Shown here in pieces: positions 9,059-18,186 of a stretch of 64,000 bases of DNA. The stretch covers positions 184,652-248,651 of the forward strand of contig NZ_RJVP01000004.1 in the NCBI RefSeq assembly GCF_003730115.1, given 5' to 3'. Source of the stretch: Pseudomethylobacillus aquaticus. Its GTDB lineage: Bacteria; Pseudomonadota; Gammaproteobacteria; Burkholderiales; Methylophilaceae. A program made the position numbers and the translations under genes. Positions within the stretch are counted from its first letter, which is position 1. The number at the start of each line of letters is the position of its first letter. Below the pieces are notes generated by a model that had not been told where the DNA came from, searched no databases, and worked only from the letters and a program-made list of their open reading frames with translations.

Positions 9059-10036
9059 ATGATGATCAAGCAATATCAGGTAATTGGGCTGGCGCTTGCC
9101 TTGCTGTTATCCCCGATGGCGATGGCGCAAAAGCACACAAAACAACAAACAGCGCATGCTCGCCCGGCTAGCAAGCCAGTGCCGCGTGCGCTGGATGTCG
9201 ATCCAATTAAAACCGAGCTCACAGCAGATGGTCAGCCGAATCTGGCATCCGCCAAAGCCATGATCGTACGCCAGTCCACGGGCGAGACCCTGTACGCGAA
9301 GAATGCCAATGCACCCACTCCTATCGCGTCCTTGACCAAGCTGATGACGGCTATGGTGGTGCTGGATGCCGGCTTGCCCATGGACGATGTGATCCGCATC
9401 AACGATGCCGATATCGACACCCTCAAGGGTACAGGTTCACGTTTGCGGCTTGGTACTGAGCTATCCCGCCGCGAACTGCTGGAGATCGCGCTGGTGGCCT
9501 CCGAGAACCGTGCCGCATCCGCGCTGGGGCGTAGCTATCCGGGCGGTGCTGATGCATTCATCCGTGCCATGAACACCAAGGCCAAGCTGTTGGGTATGAT
9601 GGACACGCGCTTCGCTGACGCCACCGGCCTGAATACCGGTAATATTTCCACCGCAGAAGACCTGGTCAAGCTGGTCAATGCGGCCTATCAGTATCACGAC
9701 ATCCGCGCGGTTAGTACTCTGGCTACCAGCGATGTGCCGGTGCGCGGTCTGCGCGATCCCTTGCACTACATGAACACCAATGCGCTGGTGCGCAAGGGCG
9801 AATGGGTGATCGGCTTGTCCAAGACTGGCTACATCAAGGAAGCTGGCCGCTGTCTGGTGATGCAGGCCGAGATCTCGGGCGAACCCTTGATCATCGTGTT
9901 GCTGGATTCACAAGGCAAGAACTCGCGCCTGGGCGATGCGCAGCGCATCCGCAAATGGCTGGAGCAGGGCAATCTGCTCACGGCAGGGCTAGCCAAGCCG
10001 CGTCTGCATTTGAGCGAGTTCAACAGCCAGCATTGA
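9059..10036 (+). CDS. pbpG: D-alanyl-D-alanine endopeptidase (PBP7 type)
   Basis: A 325-residue periplasmic peptidase of the S11 family. The signal peptide covers residues 1-23 (cleavage after AMA). The active-site motif is S91-L-T-K94, then the S-x-N motif (SENRAAS) and KTG (LSKTGYIKEAG). The length and N-terminal linker fit PBP7/PbpG, which cuts DD-crosslinks in peptidoglycan, rather than the longer PBP5-type carboxypeptidases with an amphipathic C-terminal anchor. It ends just before a strong bidirectional terminator shared with topA. Confidence 0.9.
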   Translation: MMIKQYQVIGLALALLLSPMAMAQKHTKQQTAHARPASKPVPRALDVDPIKTELTADGQPNLASAKAMIVRQSTGETLYAKNANAPTPIASLTKLMTAMVVLDAGLPMDDVIRINDADIDTLKGTGSRLRLGTELSRRELLEIALVASENRAASALGRSYPGGADAFIRAMNTKAKLLGMMDTRFADATGLNTGNISTAEDLVKLVNAAYQYHDIRAVSTLATSDVPVRGLRDPLHYMNTNALVRKGEWVIGLSKTGYIKEAGRCLVMQAEISGEPLIIVLLDSQGKNSRLGDAQRIRKWLEQGNLLTAGLAKPRLHLSEFNSQH

Positions 10037-10068
10037 GCCCAGTGTCCTGCAGTACCTATGCCACAAAT

Positions 10069-10096
10069 AAAAACGCCAGCATACGCTGGCGTTTTT
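10069..10096. terminator. Bidirectional terminator between pbpG and topA
   Basis: A perfect 12-bp stem (10069-10080 with 10085-10096, core AACGCCAGC) closes a four-base loop and is flanked by A runs on the left and T runs on the right, so it can end transcription from both convergent genes. Confidence 0.85.
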
Positions 10097-10178
10097 GCTT
10101 CTGATCGCTCGCCAGGCTGAACGGCCGCTGTGCCTGAGGCAAGGCGCCAGTTTTGCTGCCTGTTTTGCTACTGGCTTT

Positions 10179-12803
10179 TTATGGCTCAGGTTTGGCAACG
10201 GTTTTTGTTGCCCTTGGTTTGCTGGTGGTGGCTTTTTTAGCCACCGGTTTTTTAGCAGGCGTGGCTTTTTCGGCAGGCGCTTTCTTGGCCGCAACGGTCT
10301 TTTTGGTCGTGGTTTTGCTGACTTTGGCCTTGCTTGCCGTCTTGCTGGCAGGTTTTTTGGCGCCACCGTCCTTTTCCACTTTGGCGGCTAACAGGGCCAG
10401 CGCGTCTTCAAAGGACAGTGATTCTGGTTCCTGTGATTTAGGCAGCGTGGCGCGCACTTTGCCATGCTGCACATAAGGACCATAACGGCCTGCGTAGATG
10501 GCGACAGGCGCTTCATCCGAGGGGTGTTTGCCCAGTTCGCGCAGCGGTGCCGGGCCGGAATTGGCTTGTGCCAGCAGTTCCACGGCGCGGTTGAGGTCGA
10601 TCTCGAACACGCTGTCCGACTTGGGGATGGATTTGAACTTGCCATCGTGATTCACATACGGCCCGAAACGTCCCAGATTGGCGACGATCTTCTTGCCGGT
10701 CTCCGGGTGCTGACCCAGGTCGCGCGGCAAGGCGATGAGCTTTTGTGCCACGGCCAGATTCACATCGGCCAGCGCGATCTCCTTGGGGATGCTGACGCGT
10801 TTGGGTTTCTTCTTGGCATCCGCTTCCGGCAAGCCCAGTTGCAGATAGGGGCCATACGGGCCGTTGAGCAGCAGGATATCCTTGCCGGTTTCGGCATCGC
10901 TGCCGATCACGGTGGGTTCGCCAGCCGGGTTGCCCGTGTTCTCGTTGCGGATGTAGTCGCATTCCGGATAGCCGGTGCAGCCCACGAACATGCCATATTT
11001 ACCGAGCCGCTTGCTCAGGGGCTTGCTGCACTTGGGGCAGTCTTCACCTGTCAGTTCGTGCGTCATGTCGGCCCGGTCGATATTGGCCTTGTCCTTCACC
11101 TGCTGATGGAAGCCTGCCCAGAAATCCTCCAGCACAGGGACCCAGTCGCGCTCGCCTTCGGCGATGTTGTCCAGTTCGTTTTCCAGATTGGCAGTGAAGT
11201 CATAATCCACATAGCGTGTGAAGTGCTCGGTCAGGAACTTGTTGACCACGCGGCCCACATCGGTGGGCGTGAAGCGTTTTTTATCCAGCAGGACGTACTC
11301 ACGATCCTGCAAGGTGGAGATGATGCTGGCATACGTGGACGGCCTGCCGATGCCGTACTCTTCCAGCACCTTGACCAGGCTGGCTTCGGAATAGCGCGGT
11401 GGTGGTTCGGTAAAATGCTGCTCACCAAAGATCTTTTCCACATCCAGTACTTCGCCGGTTTCCAGATGCGGCAGTTTGGCTTCGGATTCTTCTTCCTCGT
11501 CGTCCACGCCTTCCATGTAAACCGCGATAAAACCCGGGAAGATCATGGTCTGGCCGCTGGCACGGAACAGATTGGCTTCCGAGCCCACGGCGAGGTCTAC
11601 GCTGACAGCATCGAACTTGGCAGGCGCCATCTGACAGGCCAGGGCGCGCTTCCAGATCATTTCATACAGCTTGAACTGTTCGTCGCTGAGGAAGGCACGC
11701 ATGCTGGCTGGGGTGCGCGAGATGTCGGTAGGGCGGATCGCTTCATGTGCTTCCTGGGCATTCTTGGCCTTGGTTTTGTACATGATGGGCGAACGCGGCA
11801 GGTAATCGCCTGCGAAGTTCTTTTTGATGTAATCGCGGATCTGCATCACCGCTTCGGCCGCGATGCTGAACGAGTCGGTACGCATATAGGTGATCAGGCC
11901 GACCGCACCGCCACCGATGTCGATACCTTCATACAGTTGCTGCGCCACGCGCATGGCGCGGCTGGTGGTGAAGCCCAGTTTGCGCACGGCTTCCTGTTGC
12001 AGCGTGGAGGTGGTGAACGGCGCGGCCGGGCTGCGGTTACGCTGTTTCTTTTCGACCCGGCTGACGGTGGCTTTGCCAGCACTGGCCAGCAGCAGGCGGC
12101 CGACGATGGTTTCCTGTTGTTCGCGCGTGGTGACGGTGAATTGTTCAACTTTTTCACCCTCCAGCTGGATCAGGCGCGCATCGAAATGATGCTGATGTTT
12201 GCGGCTGTCGAGATGGATGGTCCAGTATTCGCGGCTGACGAAGGCTTCGATCTCCAGCTCGCGTTCCACGATCAGGCGCAGCGCAGGGCTCTGTACACGG
12301 CCTGCGGACAAACCGCGGCGGATCTTCTTCCACAGCAGCGGCGACAGATTGAAACCCACCAGGTAATCCAGTGCGCGGCGTGCCTGTTGCGCATTGACCA
12401 GCGGCATGGAGATATCACGCGGGTTCTCGATGGCATGTTCCACCGCGCTCTTGGTGATCTCGTGGAACACCACGCGCTTGATCAGCTTGTTCTTGACCAG
12501 CTTCTTCTGGTTCAGGATCTCGGCGATATGCCAGGAGATGGCTTCCCCTTCGCGGTCCGGGTCGGTGGCGAGGTAGATGGCATCGGCCACCTTGACTGCT
12601 TTGGCGATCGCGTCCACATGCCGGGCGTTACGATCGATCACCTCGTACTGCATGGCAAAGTTCTGCTCGGGGTTGACCGCGCCGGTCTTGGGCACCAGGT
12701 CACGTACGTGACCATAGGACGCCAGTACCTCGAAGTCCTTGCCCAGATACTTCTTGAGGGTTTTGGCCTTGGAGGGCGATTCGACGATAAGCAGTTTGGA
12801 CAT
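10179..12803 (-). CDS. topA: DNA topoisomerase I
   Basis: An 874-residue type IA topoisomerase that relaxes negative supercoils. The Toprim domain (LLIVESPSKAK near the start, TDPDREGEAI) is followed by the catalytic core with Tyr306 in LITYMRTDS. One four-cysteine zinc ribbon is present (CPKCSKPL ... GCTGYPEC), followed by beta-strand repeats (LGRFGPYV and GRYGPYVQ type). The last ~70 residues are a Lys/Ala/Thr-rich disordered tail resembling histone H1 or AlgP tails. The true start MSKLLIVESP is at 12803; an ATG 20 codons upstream would add unrelated sequence. Confidence 0.95.
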   Translation of the reverse strand: MSKLLIVESPSKAKTLKKYLGKDFEVLASYGHVRDLVPKTGAVNPEQNFAMQYEVIDRNARHVDAIAKAVKVADAIYLATDPDREGEAISWHIAEILNQKKLVKNKLIKRVVFHEITKSAVEHAIENPRDISMPLVNAQQARRALDYLVGFNLSPLLWKKIRRGLSAGRVQSPALRLIVERELEIEAFVSREYWTIHLDSRKHQHHFDARLIQLEGEKVEQFTVTTREQQETIVGRLLLASAGKATVSRVEKKQRNRSPAAPFTTSTLQQEAVRKLGFTTSRAMRVAQQLYEGIDIGGGAVGLITYMRTDSFSIAAEAVMQIRDYIKKNFAGDYLPRSPIMYKTKAKNAQEAHEAIRPTDISRTPASMRAFLSDEQFKLYEMIWKRALACQMAPAKFDAVSVDLAVGSEANLFRASGQTMIFPGFIAVYMEGVDDEEEESEAKLPHLETGEVLDVEKIFGEQHFTEPPPRYSEASLVKVLEEYGIGRPSTYASIISTLQDREYVLLDKKRFTPTDVGRVVNKFLTEHFTRYVDYDFTANLENELDNIAEGERDWVPVLEDFWAGFHQQVKDKANIDRADMTHELTGEDCPKCSKPLSKRLGKYGMFVGCTGYPECDYIRNENTGNPAGEPTVIGSDAETGKDILLLNGPYGPYLQLGLPEADAKKKPKRVSIPKEIALADVNLAVAQKLIALPRDLGQHPETGKKIVANLGRFGPYVNHDGKFKSIPKSDSVFEIDLNRAVELLAQANSGPAPLRELGKHPSDEAPVAIYAGRYGPYVQHGKVRATLPKSQEPESLSFEDALALLAAKVEKDGGAKKPASKTASKAKVSKTTTKKTVAAKKAPAEKATPAKKPVAKKATTSKPRATKTVAKPEP

Positions 12804-12968
12804 TAAGTGGCGATTCAGGTGGGAGTCGGGCAGATGATAAGAGTAAACGCCAGCCAAGAGCAAGGAGACCGCATGGCCTGACGCTGTATGTTCAAGACAA
12901 ATCAGGCTTTTTTAATGCATTCTGCCCTTGATCGCATGGTGTGCCGGGCATCGTGGCTCAGGCATGGC

Positions 12969-13955
12969 TCATGCCTGTACTGCTGGTAACTGGGTTTCGG
13001 GCATCAGGGTTTCAGGTGTGCGCGGGTCAGGCAAGTTGAGGTTCCAGATATTCTTGCGCACGAACTCGATGCGGTTGGCTTCGACATGCTCCAGCGTGAG
13101 TGCGCCATCTGCGGGTAGTTCCACGCCATCGAACAGCGTGTCTTCTGGGCGGGCGTGGCTGCTGCTCAGGCCTTTGAAATCGAACAGTGTGGTATCGGCC
13201 AGATGCGAAGGCTCCACGTTGGTCAGGGCACGGAAGATATTGTTCACACGGCCCGGTTGTTCGCGCTCCCAGGCATTCAGCATGTCCTTGACCTTCTGGC
13301 GTTGCAGATTCTCCTGTGAGCCGCACAGGTCGCACGGGATGATGGGGAACTGCATGCTGCGCGCATAGCTGGCGATGTCCTTTTCGGCGCAGTAGGCCAG
13401 CGGGCGTATCACCACATGGCGGCCATCATTGGTGCCCAGCTTGGGCGGCATGGCTTTCAGCTTGGCACCGAAGAACAGGTTGAGGAACAGGGTTTCGACG
13501 ATGTCATCGCGGTGATGGCCGAGCGCGATTTTGGTGGCCCCCAGTTCGGTGGCGGTGCGGTAGATGATGCCGCGGCGCAGGCGCGAGCACAGCGAACACG
13601 TGGTTTTTCCTTCCGGGATCTTTTCCTTGACAATGGAATAGGTGTCCACCTCGACGATGCGGTATTCCACGCCCAGCTTTGCCAGATAGGCTGGCAGTAC
13701 ATCGGCCGGAAAGCCCGGCTGCTTCTGATCCAGGTTCATGGCGATCAGCTTGAAGTCGATGGGCGCGCGTTCCTGCAGCGCGAGCAGAATCATCAGCAGG
13801 GCATGCGAATCCTTGCCGCCGCTCATGCATACCAGCACGGTGTCGCCTTTTTCGATCATGTTGTAATCGCCGATGGCTTTGCCGGTGGCGCTGATCAGGC
13901 CGTTGCGCAGCTTGAGGAAGTTGCCGGAAACGTCGTCGGGATAATGCTGGGTCAT
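12969..13955 (-). CDS. ttcA: tRNA 2-thiocytidine synthetase TtcA
   Basis: A 328-residue PP-loop ATPase. The P-loop [10 protein letters not shown] lies near residue ~42. Cysteine pairs in [10 protein letters not shown] and CDLCGSQ fit the Fe-S cluster site of TtcA. The enzyme thiolates C32 of certain tRNAs. The start MTQHYPDD at 13955 is preferred over an ATG 20 codons upstream that would overlap the neighbour's stop region. The gene lies 34 bp downstream of the SDR gene on the same strand and may be cotranscribed. Confidence 0.93.
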   Translation of the reverse strand: MTQHYPDDVSGNFLKLRNGLISATGKAIGDYNMIEKGDTVLVCMSGGKDSHALLMILLALQERAPIDFKLIAMNLDQKQPGFPADVLPAYLAKLGVEYRIVEVDTYSIVKEKIPEGKTTCSLCSRLRRGIIYRTATELGATKIALGHHRDDIVETLFLNLFFGAKLKAMPPKLGTNDGRHVVIRPLAYCAEKDIASYARSMQFPIIPCDLCGSQENLQRQKVKDMLNAWEREQPGRVNNIFRALTNVEPSHLADTTLFDFKGLSSSHARPEDTLFDGVELPADGALTLEHVEANRIEFVRKNIWNLNLPDPRTPETLMPETQLPAVQA

Positions 13956-13989
13956 GGTGGGTGCAGTATGAGTTGGGCCGCAGCGGCCG

Positions 13990-14742
13990 TTATAGGTTAA
14001 GAGAGCGGCCACCATCGACCGCGATGACCTGGCCGGTGATGAAGGGTGCGTCCTGGATCAGGAAACGCACCGCCTTGGCCACATCGTTGCCTTCGCCTAT
14101 GCGCTTCAGCAGGGTTTGCGAGATGACGCGCTGGCGATACACCTCATCGAATTGCGGATTGTCTTCCGGCCACAGCACCGGGCCGGGCGCTACCGCGTTG
14201 ACGCGCACTTCCGGTGCCAGTTCATGCGCCAGCGATTTGGTCAGCGTCATCAGGCCGGCCTTGGCTACACTGTAGACCACATAGCCCTTCTTGGGGCGCT
14301 CGACGTGCATGTCGGTGATGTTGACGATGCAGCCTTGCTGCTTCTTCAGTTCTGATGCGGCTGCCTGTGACAGGAACAATGGCGCTTTGAGGTTGGAGCC
14401 GACCAGGTCGGTCCAGTCCGGCTCGGTGATCTCGCCGATCTCGGTCGCATAATAGGTGGAGGCGTTATTGATGAGCACATCCAGCTTGCCGAAGCGGCTG
14501 ACGGTCCCTTGGATCAGGGTGGGCAGCACTGCCAGATTGAGCAGGTCGCCCTGGATGATGGCCACCGAGTTGGGGCGTTGCAGATTCAGTTCTGCCTGCA
14601 GGGCACGTGCTTCGCCCACCGAGCTACGGTAATGGATCATCAGGTCGGCACCGCTGGCGTGCAGCAGGCGGCAGATCGCTGCACCTACGCGTCTGGCGCC
14701 GCCAGTAATCAGTACCACCTTGTTTTGCAATGCAGAGTTCAC
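13990..14742 (-). CDS. Short-chain dehydrogenase, pteridine reductase-like (FolM type)
   Basis: A 250-residue NADP-dependent SDR. The nucleotide-binding motif is TGGARRVG; the arginine pair is characteristic of pteridine reductases and FolM. Further motifs are NNAS and the catalytic YSVAK. Pteridine reductases make tetrahydrofolate or tetrahydromonapterin. In methylotrophs the pterin link could matter for C1 carriers, but that is speculation. It is divergent from the methyltransferase gene. Confidence 0.82.
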   Translation of the reverse strand: MNSALQNKVVLITGGARRVGAAICRLLHASGADLMIHYRSSVGEARALQAELNLQRPNSVAIIQGDLLNLAVLPTLIQGTVSRFGKLDVLINNASTYYATEIGEITEPDWTDLVGSNLKAPLFLSQAAASELKKQQGCIVNITDMHVERPKKGYVVYSVAKAGLMTLTKSLAHELAPEVRVNAVAPGPVLWPEDNPQFDEVYRQRVISQTLLKRIGEGNDVAKAVRFLIQDAPFITGQVIAVDGGRSLNL

Positions 14743-14795
14743 CGGGTTCCCATCAATACTGAAGATTCGATCAGTGGCGGCATTATAATCTGTCC

Positions 14796-15938
14796 ATGAG
14801 TCGATTACCCATTCCAGATCAAGACGCTCGCCAGGCGAGTCAGCAACTTGCGCAGCACATCACACAACAGATCCGTGCAGCTGGCGGCTGGATGCCATTT
14901 TCCGATTACATGCACGCGGCGCTGTATACGGCTGGCCTCGGTTATTACAGCGGCGGGGCGCAAAAGTTCGGGGCTGATGGTGATTTCGTCACCGCGCCTG
15001 AGATCTCGCCATTGTTCGCGCAGAGCCTGGCCGATCAGCTGGCGGAGGTGTTGCGCGAAACCGGTGGGGACGTGCTGGAGCTGGGTGCGGGCCGTGGTCG
15101 CCTTGCCGCGCAGTTGTTGCTGGCGCTGGAGGCATTGCAATGCCTGCCTGTGCGGTATCTGATCCTTGAGGTCAGTGCCCAGTTGCGTGCCGAGCAGCAG
15201 GCCCACATCGCCCGCTTGCCTCAACACCTGGCGCAGCGTGTGCACTGGCTGGACGGCTTGCCCGAGGCGTTGGCCGGGGTAGTGATCGGCAACGAGGTGC
15301 TGGATGCCCTGCCAGTCGAGGTGCTGGAGCTGGGCGATACTGGCTGGAACACACTGGGTGTCGCCGAACAGGACGATGGGTTCATCTGGCAAGCCCGCCC
15401 TTTGCTGCAAACGCCTGCTGCCGTGCAGGGCATGGACCTGCCACCCGGCTACATCACCGAGCACTGTCCGGCGGCGAGCGCGCTGGTCTCCAGCCTGGCT
15501 GAGCGTCTTGCTGTCGGGCTGCTGCTGTTCATCGATTATGGGTTTGCACGCGCCGAGTATTACCACCCGCAGCGCAGGCAAGGCACCTTGATGTGCCATT
15601 ACCGGCATCATGCACATGGCGACCCGTTCTTCTACCCCGGCCTGCAGGACATCACTGCACATGTGGATTTCAGCGCGGTAGCGGAAGCGGCTGCGCCTAC
15701 ACTGGATCTGCTGGGTTATGCCGGGCAGGCACAGTTCCTTATCAATTGCGGCATCACCGAGCATCTGGCCGCTGTTTCTGCGGCAGATGCTGGGCAGTAT
15801 CTGCCGCTGGCGGCGGCAGCGCAGAAGCTGTTGTCGCCAGCCGAGATGGGCGAGTTATTCAAAGTGATCGCGCTCGGGCGTGGCATACAAGCCCCGCTGC
15901 GCGGTTTTCGGCGTGGCGATCGTAGCCACACGCTATAA
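14796..15938 (+). CDS. SAM-dependent methyltransferase, MidA/NDUFAF7 family
   Basis: A 380-residue protein with the DUF185/MidA signature: [10 protein letters not shown] near residue 30, [13 protein letters not shown] at ~62-74, then a Rossmann SAM motif ([12 protein letters not shown], residues ~95-106) and [10 protein letters not shown]. Eukaryotic and slime-mould homologues methylate a complex I subunit arginine. The bacterial role is not settled. It is followed 29 bp later by trmB and may share its transcript. Confidence 0.85.
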   Translation: MSRLPIPDQDARQASQQLAQHITQQIRAAGGWMPFSDYMHAALYTAGLGYYSGGAQKFGADGDFVTAPEISPLFAQSLADQLAEVLRETGGDVLELGAGRGRLAAQLLLALEALQCLPVRYLILEVSAQLRAEQQAHIARLPQHLAQRVHWLDGLPEALAGVVIGNEVLDALPVEVLELGDTGWNTLGVAEQDDGFIWQARPLLQTPAAVQGMDLPPGYITEHCPAASALVSSLAERLAVGLLLFIDYGFARAEYYHPQRRQGTLMCHYRHHAHGDPFFYPGLQDITAHVDFSAVAEAAAPTLDLLGYAGQAQFLINCGITEHLAAVSAADAGQYLPLAAAAQKLLSPAEMGELFKVIALGRGIQAPLRGFRRGDRSHTL

Positions 15939-15967
15939 TCTGCGCTTTTTTTCAAGGACGGTGGGTC

Positions 15968-16693
15968 ATGCAAGATCCGGCAAATGAGCTTCCGACACAG
16001 GCTGAACCAGCCGAAGATGCGCTGAAACGGCGGCCTATCCGCAGTTATGTGCTGCGTCAGGGGCGCTTGACCGAGGCGCAGCAGCGTGCGCTGGAGACCG
16101 GCATGCCGGCGTATGGCATCGAGTATGCACCTGTGCCACTGGACCTGGCGCAGTTGTTCGGGCGCGCCGACAGCAGCAAGATCGTCGAGATCGGCTTCGG
16201 TATGGGGGATGCCACGGCGCAGATCGCGGCGCATCTGCCGGATGTCGATTTTATCGGCATCGAAGTGCACACGCCGGGGGTGGGCAGCCTGCTCAAGCAG
16301 ATCGAACAGCGTGGTCTGGGCAATCTGCGCGTGATCCAGCATGACGCGGTGGAGGTGCTGCAACACATGGTGCCGGATGCCAGCCTGGATGGCGTGCATA
16401 TCTTCTTCCCGGACCCATGGCACAAGAAACGTCACCATAAGCGCCGTTTGATCCAGGCAGGTTTTGTGAGCCTGTTATGCCAGAAGCTGAAAGTGGGTGC
16501 TTACCTGCATGTGGCCACCGACTGGCAGGAATATGCAGAATGGGTGCTGGAGGTGTTGACCGCCGAGCCACTGCTGCAAAACACGGCCGCTGACTACGCG
16601 CCCAAGCCGGAGTACCGGCCGCTGACCAAGTTCGAGCAGCGTGGCATCAACCTAGGCCACGGTGTCTGGGACCTGGTGTTCAGGCGACTCTGA
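15968..16693 (+). CDS. trmB: tRNA (guanine-N7)-methyltransferase TrmB
   Basis: A 241-residue class I methyltransferase. The SAM-binding motif is [10 protein letters not shown] (residues ~75-85). The TrmB fingerprint F-x-D-P-W-x-K-x-R-H-x-K-R-R is present as [14 protein letters not shown]. It makes m7G46 in tRNA. Its 3' end overlaps the convergent engB gene by 42 bp, so each end of these two proteins is encoded on opposite strands of the same DNA. Confidence 0.95.
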   Translation: MQDPANELPTQAEPAEDALKRRPIRSYVLRQGRLTEAQQRALETGMPAYGIEYAPVPLDLAQLFGRADSSKIVEIGFGMGDATAQIAAHLPDVDFIGIEVHTPGVGSLLKQIEQRGLGNLRVIQHDAVEVLQHMVPDASLDGVHIFFPDPWHKKRHHKRRLIQAGFVSLLCQKLKVGAYLHVATDWQEYAEWVLEVLTAEPLLQNTAADYAPKPEYRPLTKFEQRGINLGHGVWDLVFRRL

Positions 16694-17290
16694 TGCTGGC
16701 GGGTACAGCCATTGGCTGATGATGGTCTCGGCTTCTTCCACGCCCTGTTTCTTAAGGCTGGAAAATAGCTGTACCGTGCAATTTCCCCAGCCCTGCGTCA
16801 CTTCCTTGCGCACGGACTGCAATACCAGCATGGCGGCACTGCGTGACAGCTTGTCGGACTTGCTGAGCAGGATGTGCACCGGGCGTCCGGATGGACAGAA
16901 CCAGTCCAGCATTTGCCGGTCTAGAGGCGTGAGTGGATGACGGATGTCCATCACCAGCACCAGACCGCACAGGCAGTCGCGCTGACTGAGATAGCTGGAC
17001 AGCGTCATCTGCCAGTGCCTGCGCATGGCTTCCGGCACTTTGGCATAGCCGTAACCGGGCAGGTCTACCAGAAAGCGCTCGTCACCGAGCGCGAAGAAGT
17101 TGATCAGTTGGGTGCGACCAGGTTGTTTGCTGACGTAAGCCAGGCGATTGTGGTTGGCCAGGGTGTTGAGTGCGCTGGACTTTCCCGCATTGGAGCGGCC
17201 AGCGAAAGCGACTTCGATGCCGGTCTGCGCTGGCAGGTCGCTCAGCTTGTGCGCAGAGATGAAGAAAGTCGCGTTTTGAAACAAGGGCAT
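16652..17290 (-). CDS. engB: Ribosome biogenesis GTP-binding protein EngB (YsxC)
   Basis: A 212-residue TrmE-Era-EngA-YihA class GTPase with G1 GRSNAGKS, a following PGRTQ switch I, G3 DLPGYG and G4 LSKSDK. It works in large ribosomal subunit assembly. The start [10 protein letters not shown] is the usual EngB N-terminus; an ATG 15 codons upstream is unlikely. It is divergent from the cytochrome c4 gene, as is common in proteobacteria. Confidence 0.94.
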   Translation of the reverse strand: MPLFQNATFFISAHKLSDLPAQTGIEVAFAGRSNAGKSSALNTLANHNRLAYVSKQPGRTQLINFFALGDERFLVDLPGYGYAKVPEAMRRHWQMTLSSYLSQRDCLCGLVLVMDIRHPLTPLDRQMLDWFCPSGRPVHILLSKSDKLSRSAAMLVLQSVRKEVTQGWGNCTVQLFSSLKKQGVEEAETIISQWLYPPASESPEHQVPDTVA

Positions 17291-17408
17291 GAAAGGCTCG
17301 ATGGCGTGTGGCGGAGAGAACAAAAATGCTATCACGAGATAGCGATTTTCGATAAAATGTTTGGATTTTCAGATAACCGTATCTAAGTATAGCGTTGAGG
17401 AGTGAAGC

Positions 17409-18026
17409 ATGGGGTTACGTAACAAAATGCTGTTTGCAGCCGGTGCACTAGGTGCCTTGCTGGCAGTAACGACGGCTCAGGCGGCTGGTGATGCCAGCAA
17501 GGCCGCAGCAGCAGCGCAGGTCTGCGCAGCATGCCATGGTGCGGATGGTAACAGCATGATCCCCATGTACCCCAAGCTGGCTGGACAGCACCCGGAATAC
17601 ATCAATAAACAGTTGCAGAACTTCAAGTCCGGTGATCGCAAGAACGCGATCATGGCCGGTATGGTGGCGACACTGACGCCTGAAGACATGGAAAACTTGG
17701 CGGCCTACTTCGCCACCCAAGCCCCCAAGGGTGGCACGGCCAAGAGCAATGGCCCGGGTTCCGTCGGTGAGAAGATCTACAAGGGCGGCATCCTCGGTAT
17801 CGGTGTTCCTTCGTGTGCGTCCTGTCATGGACCGAGCGGCGCAGGCATCCCGACCCAGTTCCCGCGTCTGGCCGGTCAGCATGCGGATTACATCGTCGCC
17901 CAGTTGAAGACCTTCCGCACTGGCGAGCGCGCCAACGATGGTGCCAAAATGATGCGCATGATCGCTGGCAAGATGTCCGATCAGGACATGGCCGCTGTCG
18001 CCGATTACATCCAGGGCCTGCGCTAG
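17409..18026 (+). CDS. Diheme cytochrome c4
   Basis: A 205-residue periplasmic protein with a signal peptide (1-25, cleaved after AQA) and two cytochrome c domains, each with a CxxCH heme site: C39-A-A-C-H43 and CASCH around residue ~140. Both domains repeat FP/YPKLAGQH and end in a Met-ligand segment. Cytochrome c4 carries electrons to terminal oxidases. It is followed by a hairpin terminator and by resB/ccsA, which attach heme to c-type cytochromes. Confidence 0.92.
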   Translation: MGLRNKMLFAAGALGALLAVTTAQAAGDASKAAAAAQVCAACHGADGNSMIPMYPKLAGQHPEYINKQLQNFKSGDRKNAIMAGMVATLTPEDMENLAAYFATQAPKGGTAKSNGPGSVGEKIYKGGILGIGVPSCASCHGPSGAGIPTQFPRLAGQHADYIVAQLKTFRTGERANDGAKMMRMIAGKMSDQDMAAVADYIQGLR

Positions 18027-18082
18027 TTTTTGGTTATTTGCCTTCAGGCAGCCAGATCGTAAACTGAGCATGGGGCACAAGC

Positions 18083-18113
18083 GTTAAGGGTGGCGTTGCC
18101 ACCCTTAACTTTT
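18083..18113 (+). terminator. Rho-independent terminator after cytochrome c4
   Basis: A perfect 12-bp stem (18083-18094 with 18098-18109, core AAGGGTGGC) and a 3-base loop are followed by TTTT. It lies 57 bp after the cytochrome c4 stop. Confidence 0.8.
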
Positions 18114-18186
18114 GCAGCCACCTTGTCATCATGGGATTTTTCATCGCGAATCAAACTTTCTGTGCCGATGATGCTCAATCCACCAG

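Noticed and set aside
10464..12806. A 780-codon open frame on the + strand opposite topA
   Set aside because: It is the antisense shadow of topA, which has full motifs on the minus strand. The + frame shows no domain or ribosome site and has the His/Gln/Asp-rich look of reversed high-G+C codons.
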